Of a DNA stretch of 46,644 bases, positions 1-6,349 are shown in pieces; the first letter of the stretch is position 1, and every line of letters starts with the position of its first letter. Below the pieces are notes generated by a model, which had not been told where the DNA came from, made no database searches, and saw only the letters and a program-made list of their open reading frames with translations. Source of the DNA: Nanogingivalis sp963517825. Its GTDB lineage: Bacteria > Patescibacteriota > Saccharimonadia > Saccharimonadales > Saccharimonadaceae. The DNA is taken from contig CAUQGB010000005.1 of NCBI GenBank assembly GCA_963517825.1, forward strand, positions 1 to 46,644, given 5' to 3'. The position numbers and the translations under genes were made by a program.

Positions 1-1494
1 TAGAGCATCACCGTCACCCGTCACATACGGATTGTTCGCCCGCAAATCTTGAAGCATATTAAAACTACGCTCACTCATTCGTTTGCGAGTGTCGCCCGTA
101 AATTTTCCTAAAACTGCATCCTTGTTGTAGCCCATTTGGTCTGGGTGAAGTTTCGAGATACTCACTTCGCCGTCTGCCATATTATTGCTCTTATATGGAT
201 TTTTAACAGACTCCATTCCACCAAAGGCCATTTTGCCAGCTCCGCCCATAATTCCACCCATAAGAGCGCTTTCAGCTACCCCTTCGTGAATATCTTGTTT
301 GTTATCGAAAAGCTTTTTGGTGAAGTTTTCGGCATATTGCTGTGCGCCTTCTTCGCCAGCTTCACCTAATGCACCCGTGATAGCTCGCCCAACCATATTT
401 TTTGCAAATTTGCCACCAATTTTACCGGTAAGGTTATCTATTCCAAGCTTTTCAATTGCGGCTTGCGCTCCAGCGTTGGCGGTTGAGGCTAAATAACGAG
501 AAGCAAAGCTACTTGGTGTATATACTTCACCTTTTGCTGCTGCTTCAGCCTTTTTGCGAGCTTCAATATTGTCTAAGTGGTCCATCATATCTGAATGTGC
601 CTCAACACCATGTACTACCGCTGGGGCAAGACCACCCGTTACAGGGGTCATCGAGGCATCAATCGCCATTCTTGCTCCAGAACTGCCCAAGCCATATGCC
701 ATTTTATTATCTTGGTCAGTTAAACCTGTTGCATCATTGAGTGTTTTTCGCACAATATTCTTTTCACGGTCTGCTCGCACCCGTTTAATCAAATTATTCG
801 CAAATTGGTTATCTTCATCAAAGAGTTTAATTGTATTAGCTCCAAGTTCAGTGATTGCTCCCGATATTTTCGGCACAGTTTCCACCACGCTGTTCGCTGC
901 ACCTTTCACCGCTGATACTGGCGCAACAACTGTTTGCTGAAGATTATTATTGTAATTTTTAATGAAATTACTCACGGCCGTAGCATTTTTATTGACGTTC
1001 TGGCTAGTTTGCGCAATATTTTGCTTTACTTGCTGGTCATCTGGTCCATATTTTCGGAGCATTTCAGCGTTCACACGGTTTTGTATGTTCTGGTTGATCG
1101 TATTCTCTCGCATTTGAGCTGTTTTGCCACCACTAAAAATATCATTCAAGAAGTTCGCCGCATGATCTGACCCTTGGTTGTAGCGGTCTGTTTCTTCTTG
1201 CCGATACTTGTTCGCTAGCTGTTGGCGTTCCTGTTCCCGATTCATTTGTGGTTGCGGTTGTACAGGCTGCACCGGTTTCACTGGGTTTAAGTCCACCGAA
1301 CTCTTCGCAAATTCTTTTGGTTGTTGTGGTTGGGTGGGGTTGCTTAAATTGTTCGCAAAATTATCTCCCAGTTTTGGGGTATTATTAAAACTCACTGCAG
1401 ATTGTTGTTGCTGTGGTTGTTGTTCATCTTCTCGCTTTTTCTTTTGGCCAAATAGTCCGCCAAAAAAGTCACCAATACCTTTAAAAATATCCAT
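1..1494 (-). CDS. Phage-like large Gln/Asn/Ala-rich protein (C-terminus beyond window)
   Basis: Open frame of 498 codons from an ATG at 1494 with a good Shine-Dalgarno (AAGGAG, 5 nt upstream), running off the left edge, so only the N-terminal part is seen. It begins MDIFKGIGDFFGGLFGQKKK. Residues about 20-90 are Gln/Pro/Asn-rich low complexity and the middle is Ala/Asn-rich helical. The visible C-terminal third has Gly/Ala-rich hydrophobic stretches (ESALMGGIMGGAGKMAFGGM) and a GEAGEEGAQQ motif of a kind common in large phage virion-associated or polyvalent proteins. There is no signal peptide and no catalytic motif I can name. A promoter (1620-1648) and an intrinsic terminator (1531-1569) both lie before the start, so expression must pass a terminator. 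The phage-structural assignment is inference from composition and context; a mobile-element surface protein is the alternative. Confidence 0.6.
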   Translation of the reverse strand, partial: MDIFKGIGDFFGGLFGQKKKREDEQQPQQQQSAVSFNNTPKLGDNFANNLSNPTQPQQPKEFAKSSVDLNPVKPVQPVQPQPQMNREQERQQLANKYRQEETDRYNQGSDHAANFLNDIFSGGKTAQMRENTINQNIQNRVNAEMLRKYGPDDQQVKQNIAQTSQNVNKNATAVSNFIKNYNNNLQQTVVAPVSAVKGAANSVVETVPKISGAITELGANTIKLFDEDNQFANNLIKRVRADREKNIVRKTLNDATGLTDQDNKMAYGLGSSGARMAIDASMTPVTGGLAPAVVHGVEAHSDMMDHLDNIEARKKAEAAAKGEVYTPSSFASRYLASTANAGAQAAIEKLGIDNLTGKIGGKFAKNMVGRAITGALGEAGEEGAQQYAENFTKKLFDNKQDIHEGVAESALMGGIMGGAGKMAFGGMESVKNPYKSNNMADGEVSISKLHPDQMGYNKDAVLGKFTGDTRKRMSERSFNMLQDLRANNPYVTGDGDAL

Positions 1495-1530
1495 ATCTTC
1501 TCCTTATCTTGTCGCTACAAAATAAAAAAA

Positions 1531-1569
1531 CTGAGCGACGCAAATATTAATATTTTGCTAATCGCTCAG
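1531..1569 (-). terminator. Intrinsic terminator in the leader of the left-edge gene (attenuator candidate)
   Basis: On the minus strand CTGAGCGA pairs with TCGCTCAG around an inner AT-rich palindrome (GCAAAATATTAATATTTGC), followed directly by TTTTTTTATTTT. It lies between the promoter at 1620-1648 and the ATG at 1494. An alternative hairpin CTCAG-AGCG-CTGAG (1565-1578) uses the same 5' arm (1565-1569) and would be mutually exclusive with it. Confidence 0.8.
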
Positions 1570-1619
1570 CGCTCTGAGTAGATTGTTTTACATTCAATTC
1601 TTCAAAATGTACTATCTTA

Positions 1620-1648
1620 ATTATACTATTTTTAATCACTTTTGGCAA
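1620..1648 (-). promoter_or_regulatory. Sigma70-type promoter for the left-edge gene
   Basis: Minus strand -35 TTGCCA (1643-1648), 17-bp spacer, -10 TATAAT (1620-1625). The predicted start near 1613 gives a leader of about 120 nt containing the terminator at 1531-1569. Confidence 0.7.
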
Positions 1649-1679
1649 AATATATTAAAAACTAATCTTGAGAAATTAG

Positions 1680-1790
1680 CTAGCCGATAACGGCGATATA
1701 TGATTCATGGAAACGGGGATGATAGATAACAGTTAAGTATATATATTTCCAAACATCTTTTAACCAACAGAAAAAGCCCACCACTTTCAT
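1680..1790 (-). CDS. Possible 36-aa small protein
   Basis: ATG at 1790, stop TAG at 1680, 36 residues starting MKVVGFFCWLKDVWKYIYL, with a hydrophobic aromatic N-terminal half and ending HESYIAVIG. There is no Shine-Dalgarno, but a TATAAT lies about 25 nt upstream (minus strand, near 1814-1819) with a weak -35. No family is recognised. It fills part of the 338-nt gap between the left-edge gene and the AlbA_2 gene and could be a leader or small membrane peptide, or a chance ORF. Confidence 0.25.
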   Translation of the reverse strand: MKVVGFFCWLKDVWKYIYLTVIYHPRFHESYIAVIG

Positions 1791-1831
1791 GATAAGCCGT
1801 ATATCTGTTTATATTATAGTGCAATAAATTA

Positions 1832-2992
1832 TTATTTGAGCTTATTTAAATTATATGCGTTTGCCACGTTAGTAATCTCATTCCTAGGGTCTGAATTTAT
1901 CATTTCATCATCTTCCATAAATGGCATCCTTTTATCAATAAACAAATATTCATATAATGTAGAAGGCCTAAATGACGTTGTAAGTGGAAATTTTAAATAG
2001 TCTTCATGAGTAGTATTCTTGATAATAAAATAAAAATCCCTATCAACCAAGCTCATTCCTTCGCAAGCATATCTAATATTTACAACCACTAATCTTATAC
2101 GTAAAAATTCATCATAAGAAATATTCCCTTCAACACCACAAATAATCATACCCTGACCCCGTTCGGACTTACTTGATTTTGTTGTATTAATATGACATCC
2201 GCTGTCGGTAATATATTCTTCATTACTTGGATATATTGGTGAAGATGAGTTAAAGTATATATTATCTGAATTTTTTATAGGTATTTCTTTAAGCTTGTCG
2301 TCGAATAATGTTACTCTTATATCATAATAATAGTCTTTTATAAATTTAGTAGGATCAGGGTTAACTACTGATTTTACTTCTATTCTTGAGTGTTCATATT
2401 TATCTTTTCCATAGAATAATTCAACATCTGGCTTTATTTCAAACCTTGGAAGTCTGCCCGCCGATAAATACATTGCTCGCACAAGCTGTTCAGAAAGTCT
2501 GCGACTATCACCACTTTCTCTAACAAAATATTCCCCAACAATATCCTTACTTTTACCTTCAACATCATTATAGTTATTAATAGTTCTATGAGGCAAAAAA
2601 TCACTTTTAGGAATCATAATGATAACAGGTTTATTACTTCCGTCTTCAACATCCAATGACTTAAAATTCAAACCTTTAAGAGACGGCTCAAGATACGCAC
2701 TTATCTTTTGTTGTTCTAAAAAATTCTCCAGGTTCGGTTCTTTGCATGCTGACACGACTTTTCCATTTTCAATCTTAATGCCAACAACTAAAATACCTCC
2801 CTCAGAATTAGCAAAAGCACACATTTCCTTAGCTATTTTTGCTCTAAAGGTTGCTTTTTTACTTTTATCATTTAATTGATCAACTTCTTTAAATTCAATA
2901 ATCCCAGATTCACCATCATCGGTGTCAGATAGATATTTATTTATATCTTCGACAGTTTTTATACTGTCATATATTTTTTTTATTTCTTCCAT
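1832..2992 (-). CDS. AlbA_2 / Schlafen-type putative DNA- or RNA-binding protein
   Basis: A 386-aa protein whose N-terminal half matches the AlbA_2 (Schlafen AlbA_2, PF04326) pattern: an early acidic segment with IIEFKEV, then the conserved core AKEMCAFANSEGGILVVGI (about residues 54-72), and a later EYFVRESGDSRRLSEQLVRA. The second half (about 190-386) is a beta-rich region I do not recognise, and no helicase or ATPase motif is present. Family members occur in transcriptional regulators, RecG-like regulators and defence modules, so the specific role is unknown. A TATAAT (2999-3004) only 6 nt before the ATG predicts a leaderless mRNA. It lies inside the phage-like block next to a PIN toxin, which suits an accessory or defence gene. 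Confidence 0.75.
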   Translation of the reverse strand: MEEIKKIYDSIKTVEDINKYLSDTDDGESGIIEFKEVDQLNDKSKKATFRAKIAKEMCAFANSEGGILVVGIKIENGKVVSACKEPNLENFLEQQKISAYLEPSLKGLNFKSLDVEDGSNKPVIIMIPKSDFLPHRTINNYNDVEGKSKDIVGEYFVRESGDSRRLSEQLVRAMYLSAGRLPRFEIKPDVELFYGKDKYEHSRIEVKSVVNPDPTKFIKDYYYDIRVTLFDDKLKEIPIKNSDNIYFNSSSPIYPSNEEYITDSGCHINTTKSSKSERGQGMIICGVEGNISYDEFLRIRLVVVNIRYACEGMSLVDRDFYFIIKNTTHEDYLKFPLTTSFRPSTLYEYLFIDKRMPFMEDDEMINSDPRNEITNVANAYNLNKLK

Positions 2993-2998
2993 ACTTAC

Positions 2999-3004
2999 AT
3001 TATA
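2999..3004 (-). promoter_or_regulatory. Extended -10 of the AlbA_2 gene (leaderless)
   Basis: Minus strand TGATATAAT (TGn plus TATAAT) ends 6 nt before the ATG at 2992. No convincing -35 is seen at 17 bp. The predicted transcript starts at or next to the start codon. Confidence 0.55.
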
Positions 3005-3055
3005 TCATTTTATCTATTTGTCTAATATACAAATCTAAAAGATTAATTTTATAAA

Positions 3056-3601
3056 TTACTCTATATTTTCCAATTCTTTAATATATTCTTCCTTATTGAA
3101 GGAAATTAAATATATAGCTACCATATTTGATTTTACTGAAATGTTTAGAATTCCTTCAATTTTAAAAAGATTAGAGGTGAAAGCCTTAATATCTGCAGTT
3201 AATAAATAACATTGATTATCTTCTCTGTTCTTTGAATATTTCATTAATGCAGAAGCTAACAAGAAGTCTGCGAATTGACAATTCTTGTCTGAAACTAATT
3301 TAGACATAATCATCGAAAATTCAATATCAAAAAATTGGTTAGATTGTATAGGTACCGATGCTAGAAGGTTTATTAGTTCTCGTTTTTTAGCTATCTGTAA
3401 ACTGTCTTTACAGTTTCTCGTATACTCGAAAGAAACTATATCAATAGTAGTAAAGGAGACTCCATTTTTCTCTTTATTGTTTATTAGCCATTTTTTGAAT
3501 GTACTATTTTCTGAAGCATAAACAAAAATATTAGTGTCCAGAAAGACAAATTTATTATTTATTTTTATATTATTTGTCGAGAATAATAGGTTGTTTTTCA
3601 T
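3056..3601 (-). CDS. PIN-domain ribonuclease, probable toxin
   Basis: A 181-aa protein with the PIN acidic set in order: FLDTNIFVYA (Asp22), DIVSFEYTRN (Glu59), CQFADFLLAS (Asp112) and LLTADIKAF (Asp137). PIN domains are Mg-dependent RNases, and those of this size are mostly VapC-like toxins of type II toxin-antitoxin pairs. The start overlaps the upstream 58-aa ORF by 32 nt and has only a poor ribosome site, so translation probably depends on coupling to that ORF. The pair lies within the phage-like block between the AlbA_2 gene and a structural-type gene. The RNA target cannot be inferred from sequence. Confidence 0.8.
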   Translation of the reverse strand: MKNNLLFSTNNIKINNKFVFLDTNIFVYASENSTFKKWLINNKEKNGVSFTTIDIVSFEYTRNCKDSLQIAKKRELINLLASVPIQSNQFFDIEFSMIMSKLVSDKNCQFADFLLASALMKYSKNREDNQCYLLTADIKAFTSNLFKIEGILNISVKSNMVAIYLISFNKEEYIKELENIE

Positions 3602-3746
3602 CTATTTTTTTAGCCTCAGAAAAAAGAAAATCAATCTTTTCACTTTCAGACATAGATCTAGTTTCTTTTTCTATTTCCTTTCGTTTTTCTTCAATTTTTT
3701 GTTTTAATTTTTTTTCAGCCTTTTCTATTCTTTCATTGTTGCTCAT
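3570..3746 (-). CDS. Candidate 58-aa antitoxin partner of the PIN toxin
   Basis: ATG at 3746, stop TAA at 3570, with a fair Shine-Dalgarno (AGGA, 8 nt spacing). The protein is almost all Lys/Glu: a long predicted helix (about residues 5-35) and a C-terminal segment SESEKIDFLFSEAKKIDEKQ that would suit toxin binding. No antitoxin DNA-binding fold is recognisable. It overlaps the PIN gene by 32 nt, the gene order and coupling typical of type II pairs. A 15-bp inverted repeat lies at its promoter. Its pairing with the toxin is inferred from position only. Confidence 0.6.
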   Translation of the reverse strand: MSNNERIEKAEKKLKQKIEEKRKEIEKETRSMSESEKIDFLFSEAKKIDEKQPIILDK

Positions 3747-3779
3747 AAAAGTATTCCTGTTTAGCTCTTATTTATTTAA

Positions 3780-3799
3780 ATTGTACCATATTTTATGGT
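3780..3799 (-). promoter_or_regulatory. Promoter and candidate operator of the toxin-antitoxin pair
   Basis: Minus strand extended -10 TGGTACAAT (TACAAT at 3780-3785). Directly upstream, in the spacer, is a perfect inverted repeat ACCATA-TTT-TATGGT (3785-3799). A palindrome in that position is where autoregulating antitoxins normally bind. Confidence 0.5.
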
Positions 3800-3817
3800 T
3801 TTTTAAAATATATTTTT

Positions 3818-3843
3818 AAAAAAGAAAGCCCTTTCGAGCTCCC
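3818..3843 (-). terminator. Intrinsic terminator of the 370-aa gene
   Basis: Minus strand GGGAGCTC-GAAA-GGGCTTTC, an 8-bp stem with GU pairs and a GNRA loop, followed by TTTTTTA, 5 nt after the stop at 3848. Confidence 0.75.
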
Positions 3844-3847
3844 TTTT

Positions 3848-4960
3848 CTACGCCTGCAAATCCTTTTTCTTCTTATTCGGATCAAGCAACGCAGCAAGCC
3901 GTGGGTCAAGCTGGTCTTGGAGCCCTGCCTGATCTGGATTTCCGCTGTCTACTTTCACACCTTGCACATTTTCGCTATAATCACTAAGCTTTGGTGCTTT
4001 AAATTCCACTTTTTCAAGGGCTTTTGGCGTTTCCTTGCTCAAATCCAAAATCTTATTCTGGCTGTTGCTAATCTGGTTAGATAGATCCCGTGTTTGGTCA
4101 ATCGCGCTCTGCAACCCTTGGCCATTGGCAGTCTTTTGTTTCTGCCTTGCGTCCATAATGCGGTTATTTAGGTCAATTCGGCTACTTTCAATTTGCGAAT
4201 CCACATTATTTAGCGCATCTTGGCGGTTCGTTTCCCAGTCTTTCTTGTTCTTGTTGTATGCATTAGTTGCACTAGCAAACTCCAAGTCTTGGTTTCGGCG
4301 ATCTCGGGCGAAAGCATCTTGTGCACTTCCGGCGTTTCGGCTCGCTTCCAAGCCAACCGCCCAAGGAGCAACAATTTGTGCTGCGCTTGAATCTCCAGCT
4401 CCGCCTGCTGCGAACATTTGGCGCAAAGCGTTGGTTTGGTTGTTTGCGTCTTCCATGATTTGTGAACGCACTGCACGGTTCTGTGCTTCTGAGTCTCGTT
4501 TGTTCATCTCATAGGCGCCCTTGCTTTGGGTGTAGCTGTTTTCAAGGTCGTTTAGCTGGTGGGCGTAGTTATTTTCAACATTGCCACGCCAAATATCTCG
4601 TTGGCGGTCCAATCTGCCCAAACCTTCCGCTGCCACCCGTTCCTGTTCACGATATTTCGCAATTTCATCTGCTCTTGCTTTTGCTTCTGCTGCCGCCCGT
4701 GGGTCGTATGATCCACCTTGGCGTGGGTCTGAGTAGACTTGCTTTTCTTTATCAGCTTGGTTCCAGTCGTCAATTTGGCGATAGAATGATTTCATAATAC
4801 CACCATTCTCAGCATATAACCCTTTACCCCGTTCACCTTCAAATTTGCCAAAATCTTGAGTGTCAGTACCATTACCTTTAACATACAAGTTTCCATTCTG
4901 GCCAATCCAATAGACACCACGTTTGCCATCTTCTCCACGGCTTCCAAATTCTAATGCCAT
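3848..4960 (-). CDS. Coiled-coil, phage structural-type protein
   Basis: A 370-aa protein with ATG at 4960 and Shine-Dalgarno AAGGAG. The N-terminus (about 1-60) is Gly-rich (FGSRGEDGKRGVYWIGQNG). Residues about 90-310 are a long Ala/Gln/Asn/Arg-rich helical region with repeated NA, NN and QN patterns, interrupted by AAGGAGDSSAAQIVAPWAVG. The tail is charged and ends NKKKKDLQA. There is no signal peptide, membrane helix or catalytic motif. Composition resembles internal-virion or tail-associated proteins and the giant left-edge gene, so a phage-particle role is inferred. The ribosome site sits in the 3' arm of a hairpin (4966-4990), implying linked control with the upstream CAP gene. Confidence 0.6.
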   Translation of the reverse strand: MALEFGSRGEDGKRGVYWIGQNGNLYVKGNGTDTQDFGKFEGERGKGLYAENGGIMKSFYRQIDDWNQADKEKQVYSDPRQGGSYDPRAAAEAKARADEIAKYREQERVAAEGLGRLDRQRDIWRGNVENNYAHQLNDLENSYTQSKGAYEMNKRDSEAQNRAVRSQIMEDANNQTNALRQMFAAGGAGDSSAAQIVAPWAVGLEASRNAGSAQDAFARDRRNQDLEFASATNAYNKNKKDWETNRQDALNNVDSQIESSRIDLNNRIMDARQKQKTANGQGLQSAIDQTRDLSNQISNSQNKILDLSKETPKALEKVEFKAPKLSDYSENVQGVKVDSGNPDQAGLQDQLDPRLAALLDPNKKKKDLQA

Positions 4961-4990
4961 AAAAAATCTCCTTCTTCAATTAAAGGAGAT
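4961..4990 (-). terminator. Terminator-like hairpin that contains the next gene's Shine-Dalgarno
   Basis: Minus strand ATCTCCTT-(9 nt)-AAGGAGAT, a perfect 8-bp stem, followed by TTTTTT and then ATG at 4960. The 3' arm is the Shine-Dalgarno of the 370-aa gene. It can act as terminator of the CAP gene and as a translational lock. Confidence 0.7.
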
Positions 4991-5008
4991 GATGTTAGTT
5001 AAATTGTT

Positions 5009-5596
5009 TTAGCGTGTTTGACACAAATGAAGAACCGACATCGTTGGTGCTTCAACTTTAACGCTATGATCAAAGATTTCCGCAAACCCCATTTTCGTAT
5101 ATTCCGGATCTATTATAGCTTCATAGTGTGGTTTCGATTCCTTCCAACTTTGCACTCTACCCTTGGCATCGCGTATAACCGAGCCGCGCGCTAAATCTTC
5201 AGCACCGGAAATACATTTATTATTCATATCAAAAATATAATTAACTCCTCTTTTCCCTGTTCTAGGATTAGCATGTGCGTAATAGTTATAAGTAACCATA
5301 TCTTGAGCTTTTAGCAAAGCACTTGCGTTTAGCTTTTCATCCAAAACCACTGGTGCAACACCAACTTCTGCACGAAGCTTGTTTACTTCAGTTAAAATTT
5401 CTTCAGGTGTTGGCGTTGATGTAGTAGCGTCTTTCTTGAATTTTTCAAGAGATGCTTTATCGTCTTTTGCCGTCTTTAGTTCTTTCTCAAGCCCTCCAAC
5501 GGTTTTAAAGTGATAAAATACTCCAATACCACCAACTAGCCCCAATACGACCAGCCCGAGCATACCACCCACAACTATCTTCCGCATATCTTTCAT
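5009..5596 (-). CDS. Membrane-anchored CAP/SCP-domain protein
   Basis: A 195-aa protein. Residues about 6-28 are one Gly/Val/Leu-rich membrane helix, 33-55 a short Lys/Glu/Asp coiled coil, and about 65-195 a CAP domain. Visible CAP landmarks are VNKLRAEVGVAPVVLDEKLN, the first His in NYYAHANPRTGKRG, Glu in ISGAEDLARG, and the second His in KPHYEAIIDPEYTKMGFA. CAP proteins are extracellular and their biochemical role in bacteria is poorly known; here the domain should face outward, held by the N-terminal helix. A promoter at 5603-5631 puts the -10 six nt before the ATG, predicting a leaderless mRNA. It is at the right end of the phage-like block, so it may be phage cargo or a host surface gene. 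Confidence 0.85.
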   Translation of the reverse strand: MKDMRKIVVGGMLGLVVLGLVGGIGVFYHFKTVGGLEKELKTAKDDKASLEKFKKDATTSTPTPEEILTEVNKLRAEVGVAPVVLDEKLNASALLKAQDMVTYNYYAHANPRTGKRGVNYIFDMNNKCISGAEDLARGSVIRDAKGRVQSWKESKPHYEAIIDPEYTKMGFAEIFDHSVKVEAPTMSVLHLCQTR

Positions 5597-5602
5597 ATCT
5601 TG

Positions 5603-5631
5603 ATATTACTCCAATCTTTCCCAAAAATCAA
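5603..5631 (-). promoter_or_regulatory. Promoter of the CAP gene (leaderless)
   Basis: Minus strand -35 TTGATT (5626-5631), 17-bp spacer, -10 TAATAT (5603-5608), then 6 nt to the ATG at 5596. Confidence 0.6.
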
Positions 5632-5634
5632 GTC

Positions 5635-5784
5635 CTACAGCCATTGTCGTACTCCGCCATGGTGTGAACACGTCCCACGACCGCTTGAATATGAATATGT
5701 TCCATCTCCACATATAGCGGATGGTCCATAATTACTATACGCTGGAGCATACGGTCTGAACGGCTTATATTTATATGCATACAC
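5635..5784 (-). pseudogene. DUF3761 C-terminal fragment, 5'-truncated
   Basis: The frame ending at TAG 5635 encodes AICGDGTYSYSSGRGTCSHH followed by GGVRQWL, which matches the Cys/Gly/His signature of DUF3761 (PF12587) proteins. The frame opens only after a TAA at 5794-5796, and the sole possible start is a GTG at 5784 with no ribosome site, giving 49 residues. Full family members normally carry a signal peptide and linker, which are missing here. I read it as the remaining 3' end of a gene cut near 5.79 kb, close to the tRNA-like fragment at 5808-5840. A functional 49-aa mini-protein is possible but less likely. Confidence 0.6.
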
Positions 5785-5807
5785 CTTATAAGTTTAAGGA
5801 TGAGGTC

Positions 5808-5840
5808 TCCGGTTTAAGCCCCGATTGTGGCTCCATTTTT
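5808..5840 (+). other. tRNA 3'-end-like fragment, candidate attachment-site remnant
   Basis: The plus strand reads as a T-arm (stem TCCGG/CCCGA with 4 of 5 pairs, loop TTTAAGC), a 7-nt acceptor strand TTGTGGC, T, CCA (5833-5835) and a T-run. No matching tRNA 5' half lies upstream. Integrases often use tRNA 3' ends and this sits at the edge of the phage-like block, but resemblance by chance is quite possible. Confidence 0.25.
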
Positions 5841-5904
5841 AGTAGTATAGAGCACTTCTTGATTGAGGTGTTTAATAATTCAATAGACTTAACTAATTTT
5901 TATT

Positions 5905-5936
5905 ACAAAAAACAACCGTTCAATTTAAACGGTTGT
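5905..5936 (-). terminator. Terminator of the ribosomal operon (after rpsI)
   Basis: Minus strand ACAACCGTT-(7 nt)-AACGGTTGT stem followed by TTTTTTG, 12 nt past the rpsI stop. The rest of the 5785-5948 interval holds only the tRNA-like fragment. Confidence 0.85.
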
Positions 5937-5948
5937 TTTATTAATATA

Positions 5949-6347
5949 TTAACGCTTTGAGAATTGCTCTCGTTTTCGTGCTGATCGTAAACCGTACTTC
6001 TTGCGTTCTTTTTCGCGTGGATCACGCTTCAAGAATTCTGCTTTCTTCAATACTGGCCGCAAATCTGCATGAGCAACAGTTAAAGCTTTTGAAATAGCGA
6101 GTTTAATAGCGTCAACTTGACCAGCTAAACCACCACCGTTAACTTTTACCGTAATATCAAAATCTGATTGTTTACCAATCAATGCGAGTGGATCTGTAAT
6201 CTCAGCAAGCATTGATTTATTTCCATCAAAATATTCAAGCGCAGGTTTTTCGTTAATAGTAAGACTACCTTTTCCTGAATATAGTCGAGCTCGAGCAGTT
6301 GCAGCTTTTCGTCGACCAAGACCGTAGAAATATTTAGCTTCAGCCAT
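5949..6347 (-). CDS. rpsI: 30S ribosomal protein S9
   Basis: 132 aa, full family length, beginning MAEAKYFYGLGRRKAATARA and ending in the diagnostic KREQFSKR tail that reaches the ribosomal P site. It contains the family's VNGGGLAGQVDAI core and the RDPREKERKKYGLRSAR basic stretch. It follows rplM with 2 nt between them, the usual L13-S9 pair, and is the last gene of the super-operon, ending at the hairpin at 5911-5936. It contains no Cys. Confidence 0.98.
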   Translation of the reverse strand: MAEAKYFYGLGRRKAATARARLYSGKGSLTINEKPALEYFDGNKSMLAEITDPLALIGKQSDFDITVKVNGGGLAGQVDAIKLAISKALTVAHADLRPVLKKAEFLKRDPREKERKKYGLRSARKREQFSKR

Positions 6348-6349
6348 GA

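Noticed and set aside
136..1525. Plus-strand ORFs of 60-130 codons opposite the left-edge gene
   Set aside because: They are shadows of the long minus-strand frame, with no ribosome sites and Cys-rich or Phe-rich low-complexity translations.
4035..4514. 159-codon plus-strand ORF opposite the 370-aa gene
   Set aside because: No ribosome site or promoter, Ser/Leu/Phe-rich shadow composition; the minus-strand gene has clear signals.
5751..5840. A full tRNA gene on either strand formed by TGGAGC...GCTCCA pairing
   Set aside because: Only a 6-bp outer pairing exists; no D-arm or anticodon arm fits between, and the length is about 90 nt. Only the 3'-end-like part was kept as a weak feature.
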